A stretch of DNA of 12,846 nucleotides, taken from assembly GCA_002391225.1 (NCBI GenBank), contig DGRV01000018.1, positions 1 through 12,846 on the forward strand, read 5' to 3'. The position numbers and the translations under genes were made by a program. Source of the DNA: Christensenella sp. UBA4379 (GTDB lineage Bacteria; Bacillota; Clostridia; Christensenellales; Aristaeellaceae). This document shows positions 6,858-12,846 of the stretch, piece by piece. The number at the start of each line of letters is the position of its first letter. Within the stretch, counting starts at the first letter, position 1. The notes under the pieces are model-generated. The model was given only the letters and a program-made list of their open reading frames with translations, ran no database searches and was not told where the DNA came from.

Positions 6858-8339
6858 ATGAAGAATACCCGGAAAATCATCATGCTGGCATTCCTTGCTA
6901 TTGCCATTCTCGGCATGTTTTTGCCGATAGCGACCTTCAATGACAATTCAGCCGCTTCTCTGTCCGGCGATATTGAAAAACAGCAGGGCAAAGTCGACAG
7001 TGCGCAGACGCAGCTGCAGCGCTGGATTGACGGCGGAAAAAAGAGCGAAGCTGACATTCAGAAGCAGCGTGACAAGGTTCAGAAGGAACAGGATAAGCTG
7101 GACGCGCTGATCGCCCAGCAGGCCGCGGCCAGCAATGAAAGCGCCAACGGACTGAGCTACGCTCTTCTGCCCGGCAAACTGCCTGACAAGCTTGAAATAG
7201 ATATGCAGGTGGTCAATCAGTACAAACTGTATGATTGGAACTTCAGCATCTATTATGCCTGCATCTGGGCAGCTTTGGCCTGCTTCATCCTGGCTGGTGT
7301 ACTGGTTGTTCTGACCGGCAATAAGGACGCAAGCGTACTGTTTACCGTTTCCGCATTCCTGCATCTGATCGGTATCATCCTGGCAGTATATTCGATCCTC
7401 CGGCTGACTGCCTTCCCCATCAAGCTGCCTTACGGCAATGCTGAGATCAAAACGCCTGTAGCGGTCATGATCATCGCGGGATCGATCATCTCCTTTGCGG
7501 CTCATGTGCAGGGTGTACATAACTCCAAGCGGAGCATGATCTATGTGTTCTGTTCCTTCCTGAGCCTGATGGCCATCATGCCCTTCTGGATCATGATCGT
7601 CAACGCGACCCGTTCCAGCCAGGCCATTCAGCAGGGTGTCAGCCTGATTCCCGGCACTTATCTGAGCTATAACTGGAACGTACTGGCGACCAAGAACTTC
7701 AACGTGGCCATCGGTTTCAAGAACAGCGCGATCATCGCCTTCAGCTCTACCATCCTGAGCGTTTACTTCTCTGCCATGACGGCATATGGCTTCAAGGTTT
7801 ATGACTTCAGGGGCAACAAGTTCCTCTATGCGGTGGTTCTGGCCATCCTGATGATCCCCGGCCAGGTGACCGGCACCGGTTTCTTCATGTTCATGTACCA
7901 GCTGGGCTGGGTGGACAACCGGCTGGCGCTGATTATCCCCGCCATCGCTGCCGCTTCCACGGTGTTCTTCTTCCGCCAGTATCTGGAGGCGAACCTGCAG
8001 ATTTCTCTGGTCGAAGCAGCGCGTATCGACGGCTGCGGCGAGTTCAGAACCTTCAACCGAATCATTCTGCCGATCATGGTGCCGGCCATGGCGACCATGG
8101 GCATCATGTCGGTCATCGGAAGCTGGAACAACTACCTGACGCCGTTGATGCTGTTCACCAAACCCGACCTCAAGACGCTGCCTATGATGGTTCAGGAACT
8201 GCGCGGCGATATCTACCGCACAGAGTACGGCTCCATCTATCTGGGCCTGACCATGACTGCTCTTCCGCTGCTGATCGTGTACTTTGTATTCAGCAAGTAC
8301 ATTATCGCCGGCGTTGCCCTGGGCGGCGTCAAGGAGTAA
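6858..8339 (+). CDS. Sugar ABC transporter permease 2 (MalG type) with long N-terminal membrane and coiled-coil extension
   Basis: At 493 aa this is about 210 residues longer than usual MalG-type subunits (~280 aa). The C-terminal part (from ~225) is a standard permease with six membrane segments and a perfect EAA loop: EAARIDG at 386-392, nine residues, then IILP at 402-405. The extra part begins with a membrane segment (residues 6-24). A charged, Gln/Lys-rich stretch (35-90) follows that looks like a helical hairpin or coiled coil. Then come a short soluble region and three more hydrophobic segments (about 131-152, 158-179, 198-217). The start is 1 nt after the permease 1 stop, with AAGGGGGG upstream, so the two are translationally coupled. 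There is no frameshift sign: the extension is continuous with the permease in one frame. The extension may dock a partner or sense the membrane; its role is unknown. Confidence 0.92.
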   Translation: MKNTRKIIMLAFLAIAILGMFLPIATFNDNSAASLSGDIEKQQGKVDSAQTQLQRWIDGGKKSEADIQKQRDKVQKEQDKLDALIAQQAAASNESANGLSYALLPGKLPDKLEIDMQVVNQYKLYDWNFSIYYACIWAALACFILAGVLVVLTGNKDASVLFTVSAFLHLIGIILAVYSILRLTAFPIKLPYGNAEIKTPVAVMIIAGSIISFAAHVQGVHNSKRSMIYVFCSFLSLMAIMPFWIMIVNATRSSQAIQQGVSLIPGTYLSYNWNVLATKNFNVAIGFKNSAIIAFSSTILSVYFSAMTAYGFKVYDFRGNKFLYAVVLAILMIPGQVTGTGFFMFMYQLGWVDNRLALIIPAIAAASTVFFFRQYLEANLQISLVEAARIDGCGEFRTFNRIILPIMVPAMATMGIMSVIGSWNNYLTPLMLFTKPDLKTLPMMVQELRGDIYRTEYGSIYLGLTMTALPLLIVYFVFSKYIIAGVALGGVKE

Positions 8340-8370
8340 GTTCGGTCAAGATCTTCAAAGATCAACATTT

Positions 8371-8402
8371 CGGGCTGCTGTTTTCAACAGCAGCCCGTTT
8401 TT
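8371..8402 (+). terminator. Intrinsic terminator after the ABC transporter operon
   Basis: A perfect 10-bp stem CGGGCTGCTG/CAGCAGCCCG (8371-8380 and 8388-8397) with a 7-nt loop is followed by TTTTT. It ends the binding protein-permease operon 31 nt after the last stop codon and separates it from glgB, which has its own promoter. Confidence 0.93.
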
Positions 8403-8416
8403 ACATTCCAGTCCGT

Positions 8417-8446
8417 TTGACAGAGCCGTGATGAATATAGTATAAT
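8417..8446 (+). promoter_or_regulatory. Sigma-A promoter for glgB
   Basis: A consensus -35 TTGACA (8417-8422) and a consensus -10 TATAAT (8441-8446) are separated by 18 bp. The predicted start is near A8453, which gives an ~80-nt leader before glgB. Confidence 0.85.
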
Positions 8447-8464
8447 TACAGCAGTTGGAATCCG

Positions 8465-8530
8465 ATGAAAGAAACCGCAAAAAGCGAATTTAAGCTGACA
8501 CACGCCAGCATCATGAAGGGGGAACGCTAA
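8465..8530 (+). other. Possible 21-codon upstream ORF ending 2 nt before glgB
   Basis: The first ATG after the predicted transcript start opens MKETAKSEFKLTHAS and continues to TAA 8528-8530, two bases before the glgB ATG. The glgB ribosome binding site (AAGGGGGAA, 8516-8524) lies inside its last codons, a geometry suited to translational coupling. It lacks a clear ribosome binding site of its own (only GGA at 8457-8459). A 21-codon frame is common by chance, so this is a candidate only. Confidence 0.25.
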
Positions 8531-8532
8531 CG

Positions 8533-10545
8533 ATGTCTCAGGAGAGAAAGCTGAAAATACTGGAAACGGATCCGCTCCTGGTTCCGTTTGAAGGGGATCT
8601 CAATGCCCGGATGGACCGCTATGAAAACGCCCTGAGCCGCCTGCTGAAGCCAGGCCAGACCCTGGCCGAGTTCGCCGAGGGCGCCATGTATTTTGGTTTC
8701 CACCGGACGGAAAAGGGCTGGGTATACCGGGAATGGGCTCCTGCCGCCAAAGCTCTGCACCTGATCGGCGATTTTAACGGCTGGAACCGGGAAAGCCACC
8801 CGCTGAAACGTCTGGACAACGGCAACTGGGAAATCGAGCTGCCCGGCGAGGACGCTCTGCCGCACCGCTCCCTGGTCAAAGTGCAGGTGACCAGCGACCA
8901 CGGCGTGGAGGACAGGATTCCGCTGTACGCCACCTATGTTGTGCAGAACGATCAGACGAAGGCCTTTGACGCCGCGATCTGGGCGCCTGAACAACCGTTT
9001 ACCTGGACGGACGGGGATTTTCACCCGGCCCGGAACGTTCCTCCGCTGATTTACGAAGCCCACGTCGGCATGGCTACGGAGGAGGAGCGGGTTGGCACCT
9101 ACGCGGAATTTACCCGGGACATTCTTCCCCGAATCAAAGAGGACGGCTATAACACGGTGCAGCTGATGGCCATCATGGAGCACCCGTATTACGGCTCGTT
9201 CGGCTATCAGGTCAGCAATTTCTATGCGGCGTCTTCCCGCTACGGGACGCCGGACGAATTGAAGGCTCTGATCAACCGGGCCCATGAGCTGGGCCTGTCC
9301 GTGCTGCTGGACATCGTCCATTCCCACGCGGTCAAGAACACCGCGGAAGGCATTGCGGGCTTTGACGGAACCGACGGTCAGTTCTTTAAAGAAGGTCAGG
9401 CAGGCTATCATCCGGCCTGGGATTCCCGGGTGTTTGATTACGGCAAAACAGGCGTAATCCATTTCCTGCTTTCCAACGTGCGCTTCTGGCTGGAAGAATA
9501 TCATTTTGACGGCTTCCGCTTTGACGGCGTCACCAGCATGCTTTATCATGATCACGGCCTGGGCTCCGCGTTTATGAACTACCAGATGTATTTCTCCATG
9601 AACACGGACGTGGACGCGGTCACCTACCTGCAGCTTGCCATGAACCTGGCCAAGGAAATCAAACCGGAGTCTTATTGCATTGCCGAAGACATGAGCGGCA
9701 TGCCGGGCATGTGCAGGCCGGTCGCCGAGGGCGGCATCGGTTTTGACGCCCGCCTGGGTATGGGTCTGCCGGACTACTGGATCAAGACCATCAAGGAAAA
9801 GCCCTTTGGTAAGTGGGATATCGGGCGGATCTTCTATGAGATGGTCAGCCACCGCCCGGGAGAAAAGACCATCGCGTACTCTGAAAGCCACGATCAGGCC
9901 CTGGTGGGCGATAAGACCATCATGTTCCGCCTGGCGGATAAGGAAATGTACTGGGGCATGTCGAAGATGGGCGAGAACATGGTCGTCACTCAGGCGGAAG
10001 CCCTGCACAAGATGATCCGACTGGTCACCGCCACGGCCGGCGGGGACGGCTACCTCAACTTCATGGGGAACGAGTTCGGCCATCCGGAATGGATTGATTT
10101 CCCGCGGGAAGGGAACGGCTGGAGCTATGCCAAGGCAAGAAGACTCTGGTCTCTTTCTGAAAGGGAGGATCTTCGTTATATAGACCTCGGTCGGTTTGAC
10201 AAGGCCATGCTTCAACTGATACGACGTTACGACCTGCTGAGCGAACCCTATGTGATGGGCCTGCTGCAGCACGAGGAGCATCAGATCCTGATCTATGAGC
10301 GGAAGGGCTGCGTGTTCGTTTTCAATTTCCATCCGTCGCTGAGCCAGCAGTCTCAGTTTGTACCGCTGCCGGATACGGGGGATTACAAGGTCATTTTAAG
10401 CTCCGATGATAAGCAGTTCGGAGGCTTTGACAATATCTCGGACGATACCGTCTATATCTCCGCCCAGCAGCAGGACGGCCAGGGATTTTACATCTATCTG
10501 CCTGCACAGACGGCCGTTGTTCTACGCAAAACCAGCGAGATCTGA
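8533..10545 (+). CDS. glgB: 1,4-alpha-glucan branching enzyme, eukaryotic-type (GH13 subfamily 8-like)
   Basis: The enzyme cuts alpha-1,4-glucan chains and rejoins the pieces by alpha-1,6 bonds, making branched glycogen. The 670 aa contain an N-terminal region, a carbohydrate-binding module 48 domain (about 50-150, with REWAPAAKALHLIGDFNGWN), a GH13 barrel and a C-terminal beta domain (from ~580). Catalytic residues are all visible: nucleophile Asp331 in GFRFDGVTSM, acid/base Glu385 in IAEDMSGMPG, and Asp454 in ESHDQALVGDK, plus DIVHSH (260-265). LIYEAHVGMATEEERVGTY and the blocks named above resemble human GBE1 and plant branching enzymes more than E. coli GlgB. The ATG follows AAGGGGGAA, and the CBM48 and upstream residues fit the full-length family. 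It has its own promoter and acts with GlgA encoded about 4.7 kb upstream on the other strand. Confidence 0.93.
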   Translation: MSQERKLKILETDPLLVPFEGDLNARMDRYENALSRLLKPGQTLAEFAEGAMYFGFHRTEKGWVYREWAPAAKALHLIGDFNGWNRESHPLKRLDNGNWEIELPGEDALPHRSLVKVQVTSDHGVEDRIPLYATYVVQNDQTKAFDAAIWAPEQPFTWTDGDFHPARNVPPLIYEAHVGMATEEERVGTYAEFTRDILPRIKEDGYNTVQLMAIMEHPYYGSFGYQVSNFYAASSRYGTPDELKALINRAHELGLSVLLDIVHSHAVKNTAEGIAGFDGTDGQFFKEGQAGYHPAWDSRVFDYGKTGVIHFLLSNVRFWLEEYHFDGFRFDGVTSMLYHDHGLGSAFMNYQMYFSMNTDVDAVTYLQLAMNLAKEIKPESYCIAEDMSGMPGMCRPVAEGGIGFDARLGMGLPDYWIKTIKEKPFGKWDIGRIFYEMVSHRPGEKTIAYSESHDQALVGDKTIMFRLADKEMYWGMSKMGENMVVTQAEALHKMIRLVTATAGGDGYLNFMGNEFGHPEWIDFPREGNGWSYAKARRLWSLSEREDLRYIDLGRFDKAMLQLIRRYDLLSEPYVMGLLQHEEHQILIYERKGCVFVFNFHPSLSQQSQFVPLPDTGDYKVILSSDDKQFGGFDNISDDTVYISAQQQDGQGFYIYLPAQTAVVLRKTSEI

Positions 10546-10553
10546 ATTGCCTA

Positions 10554-10582
10554 TTGACTGGGTAGGGAAAAGATGATAAGAT
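10554..10582 (+). promoter_or_regulatory. Sigma-A promoter for the rrf2-transpeptidase pair
   Basis: TTGACT (10554-10559) and TAAGAT (10577-10582) are spaced by exactly 17 bp, directly after the glgB stop. The transcript would start near 10589. Confidence 0.7.
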
Positions 10583-10590
10583 CGGTTCCT

Positions 10591-10617
10591 GGAAAAGCGA
10601 CGGGCTTTTCCGTCTTT
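10591..10617 (+). other. Hairpin at the very 5' end of the rrf2 transcript
   Basis: GGAAAAGC (10591-10598) pairs perfectly with GCTTTTCC (10604-10611) around a 5-nt loop and is followed by GTCTTT. It starts within 2 nt of the predicted transcript start. It could stabilise the rrf2 mRNA, serve as a weak terminator for glgB read-through, or as DNA be an operator for autoregulation. Confidence 0.5.
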
Positions 10618-10631
10618 GGAGGAACAGCGTC

Positions 10632-11060
10632 ATGATGATTTCAACGCGGGGAAAGTACGCCTTGCGCGTGATGGCCTGCCTGGCCAGGATGGATCAGGAG
10701 AAATATATTCCCCTCAAGGAAATTACAGAATCAGAGGAAATATCCCAGAAATACCTGGAGGGGATCATGGGCACCCTCTCCAAGGCGGGGCTGGTGGAAA
10801 GCGCTCACGGAAAAGGCGGCGGCTACCGCCTGTCCCGCCCGCCGGAGGATTACCGGATCGGGGAAATCCTTCGGCTGACGGAGGGCTCGCTTTCACCTGT
10901 TTCCTGCCTGGAGGGGGAGACGCGGCCATGCCCCAACGCCGCCAGGTGTTCCGCTCTGCCTGTCTGGCGGAAGCTGGACAGCCTGATCAACAATTATCTG
11001 GACGGAATCTATCTGTCCGATCTGATCGACGGCAGCGGCGGGGATAATTATGTCATCTGA
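10632..11060 (+). CDS. Rrf2 family transcriptional regulator, IscR-like with three cysteines
   Basis: This 142-aa protein has the Rrf2 winged-helix layout. It begins MMISTRGKYALRVMACLA, continues with IPLKEITESEEISQKYLEGIM (recognition-helix region, about 26-46), then the wing LVESAHGKGGGYRLSRP (54-70). The family's effector region has three cysteines, C92, C100 and C106, placed like the [Fe-S] ligands of IscR (C92, C98, C104), though the first spacing is longer (seven residues instead of five). It may sense an iron-sulfur cluster or redox state, or the cysteines may be structural. GGAGGA lies 8 nt before the first ATG, which I prefer over the second ATG three bases on. The transpeptidase gene follows after 24 nt, so both are probably one transcript. 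No isc, suf or cysteine genes are adjacent. Confidence 0.9.
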   Translation: MMISTRGKYALRVMACLARMDQEKYIPLKEITESEEISQKYLEGIMGTLSKAGLVESAHGKGGGYRLSRPPEDYRIGEILRLTEGSLSPVSCLEGETRPCPNAARCSALPVWRKLDSLINNYLDGIYLSDLIDGSGGDNYVI

Positions 11061-11084
11061 TTTTATTCTGACTCGGAGGTTTGT

Positions 11085-12632
11085 ATGAAGCGAACGGTGA
11101 TCGTTCTGTTTCTGACCGTTTTGCTGGTATGCTGTACAGCTGCAGCCCGGGGAGAAGCCGGGCTCGCTTTTTCCATTTCGGACATTGTTATTACCCCTGG
11201 AAAAAACGTATCCATCTATTATGATCTGCCCAGGGACGGCGTGATGACCATTTCTCTTCTGAACGAACAGGGGGAAATGATGCTGGTACTGATGAACGCC
11301 CACCAGGAAACCGCGGGCTTTCATGAGGCCGTCTGGAACGGCATCGGCGCTGATGGAGCGCCGGTCAGGGAAGGGAGCTACACCCTCCGCCTGACGCTGG
11401 ACGATTCCCATGTGGATATGGCCATCTTGGTGGGTGCTGCCGCACAGACTAGCATGACATTCGGCGCGCAGCCGACGCAGGCTCCGGAAGACACCCGCGT
11501 CCTGGCCCCGGCGGAAACGCCGGTTCCCACTTCCGTCCCAGAGCCTTCAAAAGAGCCTGCCGTTATTACTCCCGCCGTTCGCTCCTCCCATGTGCCGGAT
11601 CATGATCCCAAAGGCTGCTATTGGTGCACGCCCATGAACATTAAGGACGAGGAAGCCGTCTGGGCGATGCTGACCGCGCCGATTTATACCATTTCCGAAA
11701 ATCAGCGCTCCCAGGTCATCCTCCGCGAGGAACCGGATGAGCGTTCTGCCGGCATCGGAGTTGTGACCGGCACGTCCATGGGCGTGCATGTGCTTGGGTT
11801 CACCCAGGACGGCTGGGCCCAGGTGGAATGTTATTCCGCTTCCTTTCATGATTCCCGGGTGAAGGCATGGAACGAGTTCGTCACCGGCTATGTCCGCCGG
11901 GATCAGCTGGTCAAAAAAACGCCGGACCAGCACTTTGGAATCGTGATCGACAAGCTGACGCAGACCCTGTACCTGTTCAAAGACGGCCATCTGTTCTCAG
12001 AGCTGTCCGTCTCCACCGGGCTGTACAACAGCAGCCAGCCCTATAACGAGACCCGCTCCGGCGAATTCCTGCTGGTGTCCAAGGTGGGTCATTTCCAGTC
12101 TGACGCCATGATCTGCCGGTTCGCCCTGCGCTTTGATTCCGGGGACCTGCTGCATGAAGTGCCCCATGTGCTGAACGCAGACGGAGGACGGAACTACAAG
12201 GCCACCGAGTACAAGCTCGGCACCCGCGCCAGCCACGGCTGCATCCGTGTACAGCGCCTCAAAAACCCGGAAGGCGTCAACATGATGTGGATTTATAACA
12301 ACGTCGCCGTGGACGACGACCACGGGACCAAGCTGGTGATCTGGGAGGATTTTGCCGGCCGCAGCATTCCCCTCCCCGAAAACAGCACGGAGCTTTACTA
12401 TAACCCAACCAACGGCTCCAATTACCATTCCGTGGCCGACTGCCCCGGGGTGAAGGAGCAGTACCGGCCTCTGACCGCCTTTACTTACGGAGAGCTGGAC
12501 GAAGGAAAGTTTGCCAAGCTGACCCAGTGCCAGTACTGCAACCCGCCGCTTCGCAAAGGCGAAATCGAGAAAATCAACCAGGCGCACGAGACCGTGTCAC
12601 CCGGAATGGTGGCCGATTACCACGGGAAATAA
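11085..12632 (+). CDS. Exported multidomain L,D-transpeptidase (YkuD)
   Basis: YkuD enzymes form 3-3 cross-links in peptidoglycan or attach proteins to it. A signal peptide (1-~24) is followed by an FlgD-like Ig domain (about 30-115, with GVMTISLLNEQGEM and VREGSYTLRL). A Pro/Glu/Ala/Thr-rich linker spans 128-165. A short GCYWCTPMN segment (177-185) follows, then an SH3-like domain (about 208-276), and the YkuD domain (about 283-420). The active-site motif SHGCIRV (384-390) places the nucleophile at Cys387, with His357 and His385 as likely partners. The C-terminal ~80 residues hold YHSVADC and CQYC, with His448, Cys453, Cys482 and Cys485 as a possible metal site or disulfide set. The ATG has GGAGG at good spacing. 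It follows the Rrf2 gene by 24 nt and is closed by a terminator. Substrate and cell-wall role are inferred from the family. Confidence 0.93.
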   Translation: MKRTVIVLFLTVLLVCCTAAARGEAGLAFSISDIVITPGKNVSIYYDLPRDGVMTISLLNEQGEMMLVLMNAHQETAGFHEAVWNGIGADGAPVREGSYTLRLTLDDSHVDMAILVGAAAQTSMTFGAQPTQAPEDTRVLAPAETPVPTSVPEPSKEPAVITPAVRSSHVPDHDPKGCYWCTPMNIKDEEAVWAMLTAPIYTISENQRSQVILREEPDERSAGIGVVTGTSMGVHVLGFTQDGWAQVECYSASFHDSRVKAWNEFVTGYVRRDQLVKKTPDQHFGIVIDKLTQTLYLFKDGHLFSELSVSTGLYNSSQPYNETRSGEFLLVSKVGHFQSDAMICRFALRFDSGDLLHEVPHVLNADGGRNYKATEYKLGTRASHGCIRVQRLKNPEGVNMMWIYNNVAVDDDHGTKLVIWEDFAGRSIPLPENSTELYYNPTNGSNYHSVADCPGVKEQYRPLTAFTYGELDEGKFAKLTQCQYCNPPLRKGEIEKINQAHETVSPGMVADYHGK

Positions 12633-12688
12633 ATCCATGCAAGCGGAGCCAGAGTGGCACTGATCAGAGCCAATCTTGCCGTTTTTGT

Positions 12689-12717
12689 ACCGCCCTGATC
12701 CTCATCGGGCGGTTTTT
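12689..12717 (+). terminator. Intrinsic terminator after the transpeptidase gene
   Basis: ACCGCCC (12689-12695) pairs with GGGCGGT (12707-12713), extended by GAT/ATC beyond one unpaired T, and ends in a TTTTT run (12713-12717). It lies 56 nt after the stop. A second TTTTT at 12682-12686 just upstream has only a weak stem. Confidence 0.9.
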
Positions 12718-12747
12718 GTATTTACTATGAATTTTTAGCGCACTAAA

Positions 12748-12777
12748 GTTGCAAAGCAACGCCCGCTATGATATGAT
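12748..12777 (+). promoter_or_regulatory. Promoter of the last gene, with inverted repeat over the -35 box
   Basis: TTGCAA (12749-12754) and TATGAT (12772-12777) are separated by 17 bp. The perfect inverted repeat GTTGC-AAA-GCAAC (12748-12760) covers the -35 box, so a bound regulator would block polymerase. It resembles the TTGC-AAAA-GCAA repeat at 4106-4117. Confidence 0.6.
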
Positions 12778-12781
12778 AAAG

Positions 12782-12817
12782 GCCAGTTGGCACCATGTTA
12801 TGAAAACTGCCATTGGC
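12782..12817 (+). repeat. Pair of short palindromes in the leader of the last gene
   Basis: GCCAGTTGGC (12782-12791) and GCCATTGGC (12809-12817) are two near-identical palindromes with GCCA/TGGC arms, 17 bp apart. In addition, GGCCAGTT (12781-12788) can pair with AACTGCC (12805-12811) with one bulge. They may be tandem operator half-sites or an RNA fold; no function can be assigned. Confidence 0.35.
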
Positions 12818-12839
12818 AATAAAACAAGGAGGACATCAT

Positions 12840-12846
12840 ATGAAAA
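12840..12846 (+). CDS. Start of a gene running off the window
   Basis: Only ATG AAA A is inside the window. The call rests on a near-perfect ribosome binding site AAGGAGG (12826-12832) 7 nt before the ATG and a promoter upstream. MK is a common start for signal peptides, but nothing can be said about the product. Confidence 0.75.

Noticed and set aside
6830..6870. Frameshift or gene fusion error explaining the long permease 2
   Set aside because: The start is 1 nt after the permease 1 stop with a good ribosome binding site, and the extension is in frame with the permease core without interruption.
5894..7057. 387-codon open frame on the - strand opposite permease 1 and the start of permease 2
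   Set aside because: It crosses two real genes, lacks domains and has no ribosome binding site or promoter.
8527..10332. 601-codon open frame on the - strand opposite glgB
   Set aside because: It is antisense to a branching enzyme with every catalytic residue present. The protein is low-complexity in style (His, Gln, Val, Asp rich) with no domain, typical of a shadow frame.
12800..12846. Alternative start ATG at 12800 for the last gene
   Set aside because: It has no ribosome binding site and runs in a different frame from ATG 12840, which has AAGGAGG at ideal spacing.

Overview
The window looks like chromosomal DNA from a low-oxygen, Gram-positive-type bacterium of the class Clostridia. Supporting signs are strong GGAGG-type ribosome binding sites, sigma-A promoters, a carbohydrate uptake (CUT1) ABC transporter without its own ATPase, a large exported L,D-transpeptidase and moderately GC-rich coding. 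The signal-peptide style and the transpeptidase architecture remind me of Christensenellales-like gut or rumen lineages. That placement is an impression from memory, not a search.

Layout: (1) Positions 1-2299 (+): the 3' end of a membrane-anchored family 2 glycosyltransferase, then a Na+/phosphate cotransporter-family protein with a PhoU-like tail, closed by a terminator shared with the convergent glgA. (2) 2415-4020 (-): glycogen synthase glgA with its own promoter and a 33-codon ORF between promoter and gene. (3) 4021-4334: a divergent regulatory region with promoters in both directions, an inverted repeat between them and a folded leader. (4) 4335-8339 (+): a sugar ABC transporter, consisting of a solute-binding protein, a hairpin-rich gap, permease 1, and an unusually long permease 2 with an N-terminal membrane and coiled-coil extension. 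A strong terminator follows. (5) 8417-10545 (+): promoter and a eukaryotic-type (GBE1-like) glycogen branching enzyme. (6) 10554-12632 (+): promoter, an Rrf2/IscR-like regulator with three cysteines, and a multidomain YkuD L,D-transpeptidase. (7) 12689-12846 (+): terminator, promoter, paired palindromes and the first codons of another gene.

The central theme is glucan metabolism. A sugar importer sits between glycogen synthase (divergent) and branching enzyme (downstream), so imported sugar or maltodextrin may be tied to glycogen storage. glgC, glgD and glgP are not in the window, and neither is the transporter ATPase. The rrf2-transpeptidase pair and the glycosyltransferase-nptA pair appear to be separate units.

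The best candidates for something undescribed are: permease 2 with its ~220-residue extension; a repeated arrangement in which the first ATG lies 17-19 nt after the predicted -10 box of four of the five promoters, opening short upstream ORFs before glgA, the binding protein and glgB; the folded leader and four-hairpin spacer around the binding-protein gene; and the mosaic transpeptidase. No mobile element, CRISPR array, tRNA or rRNA was seen.
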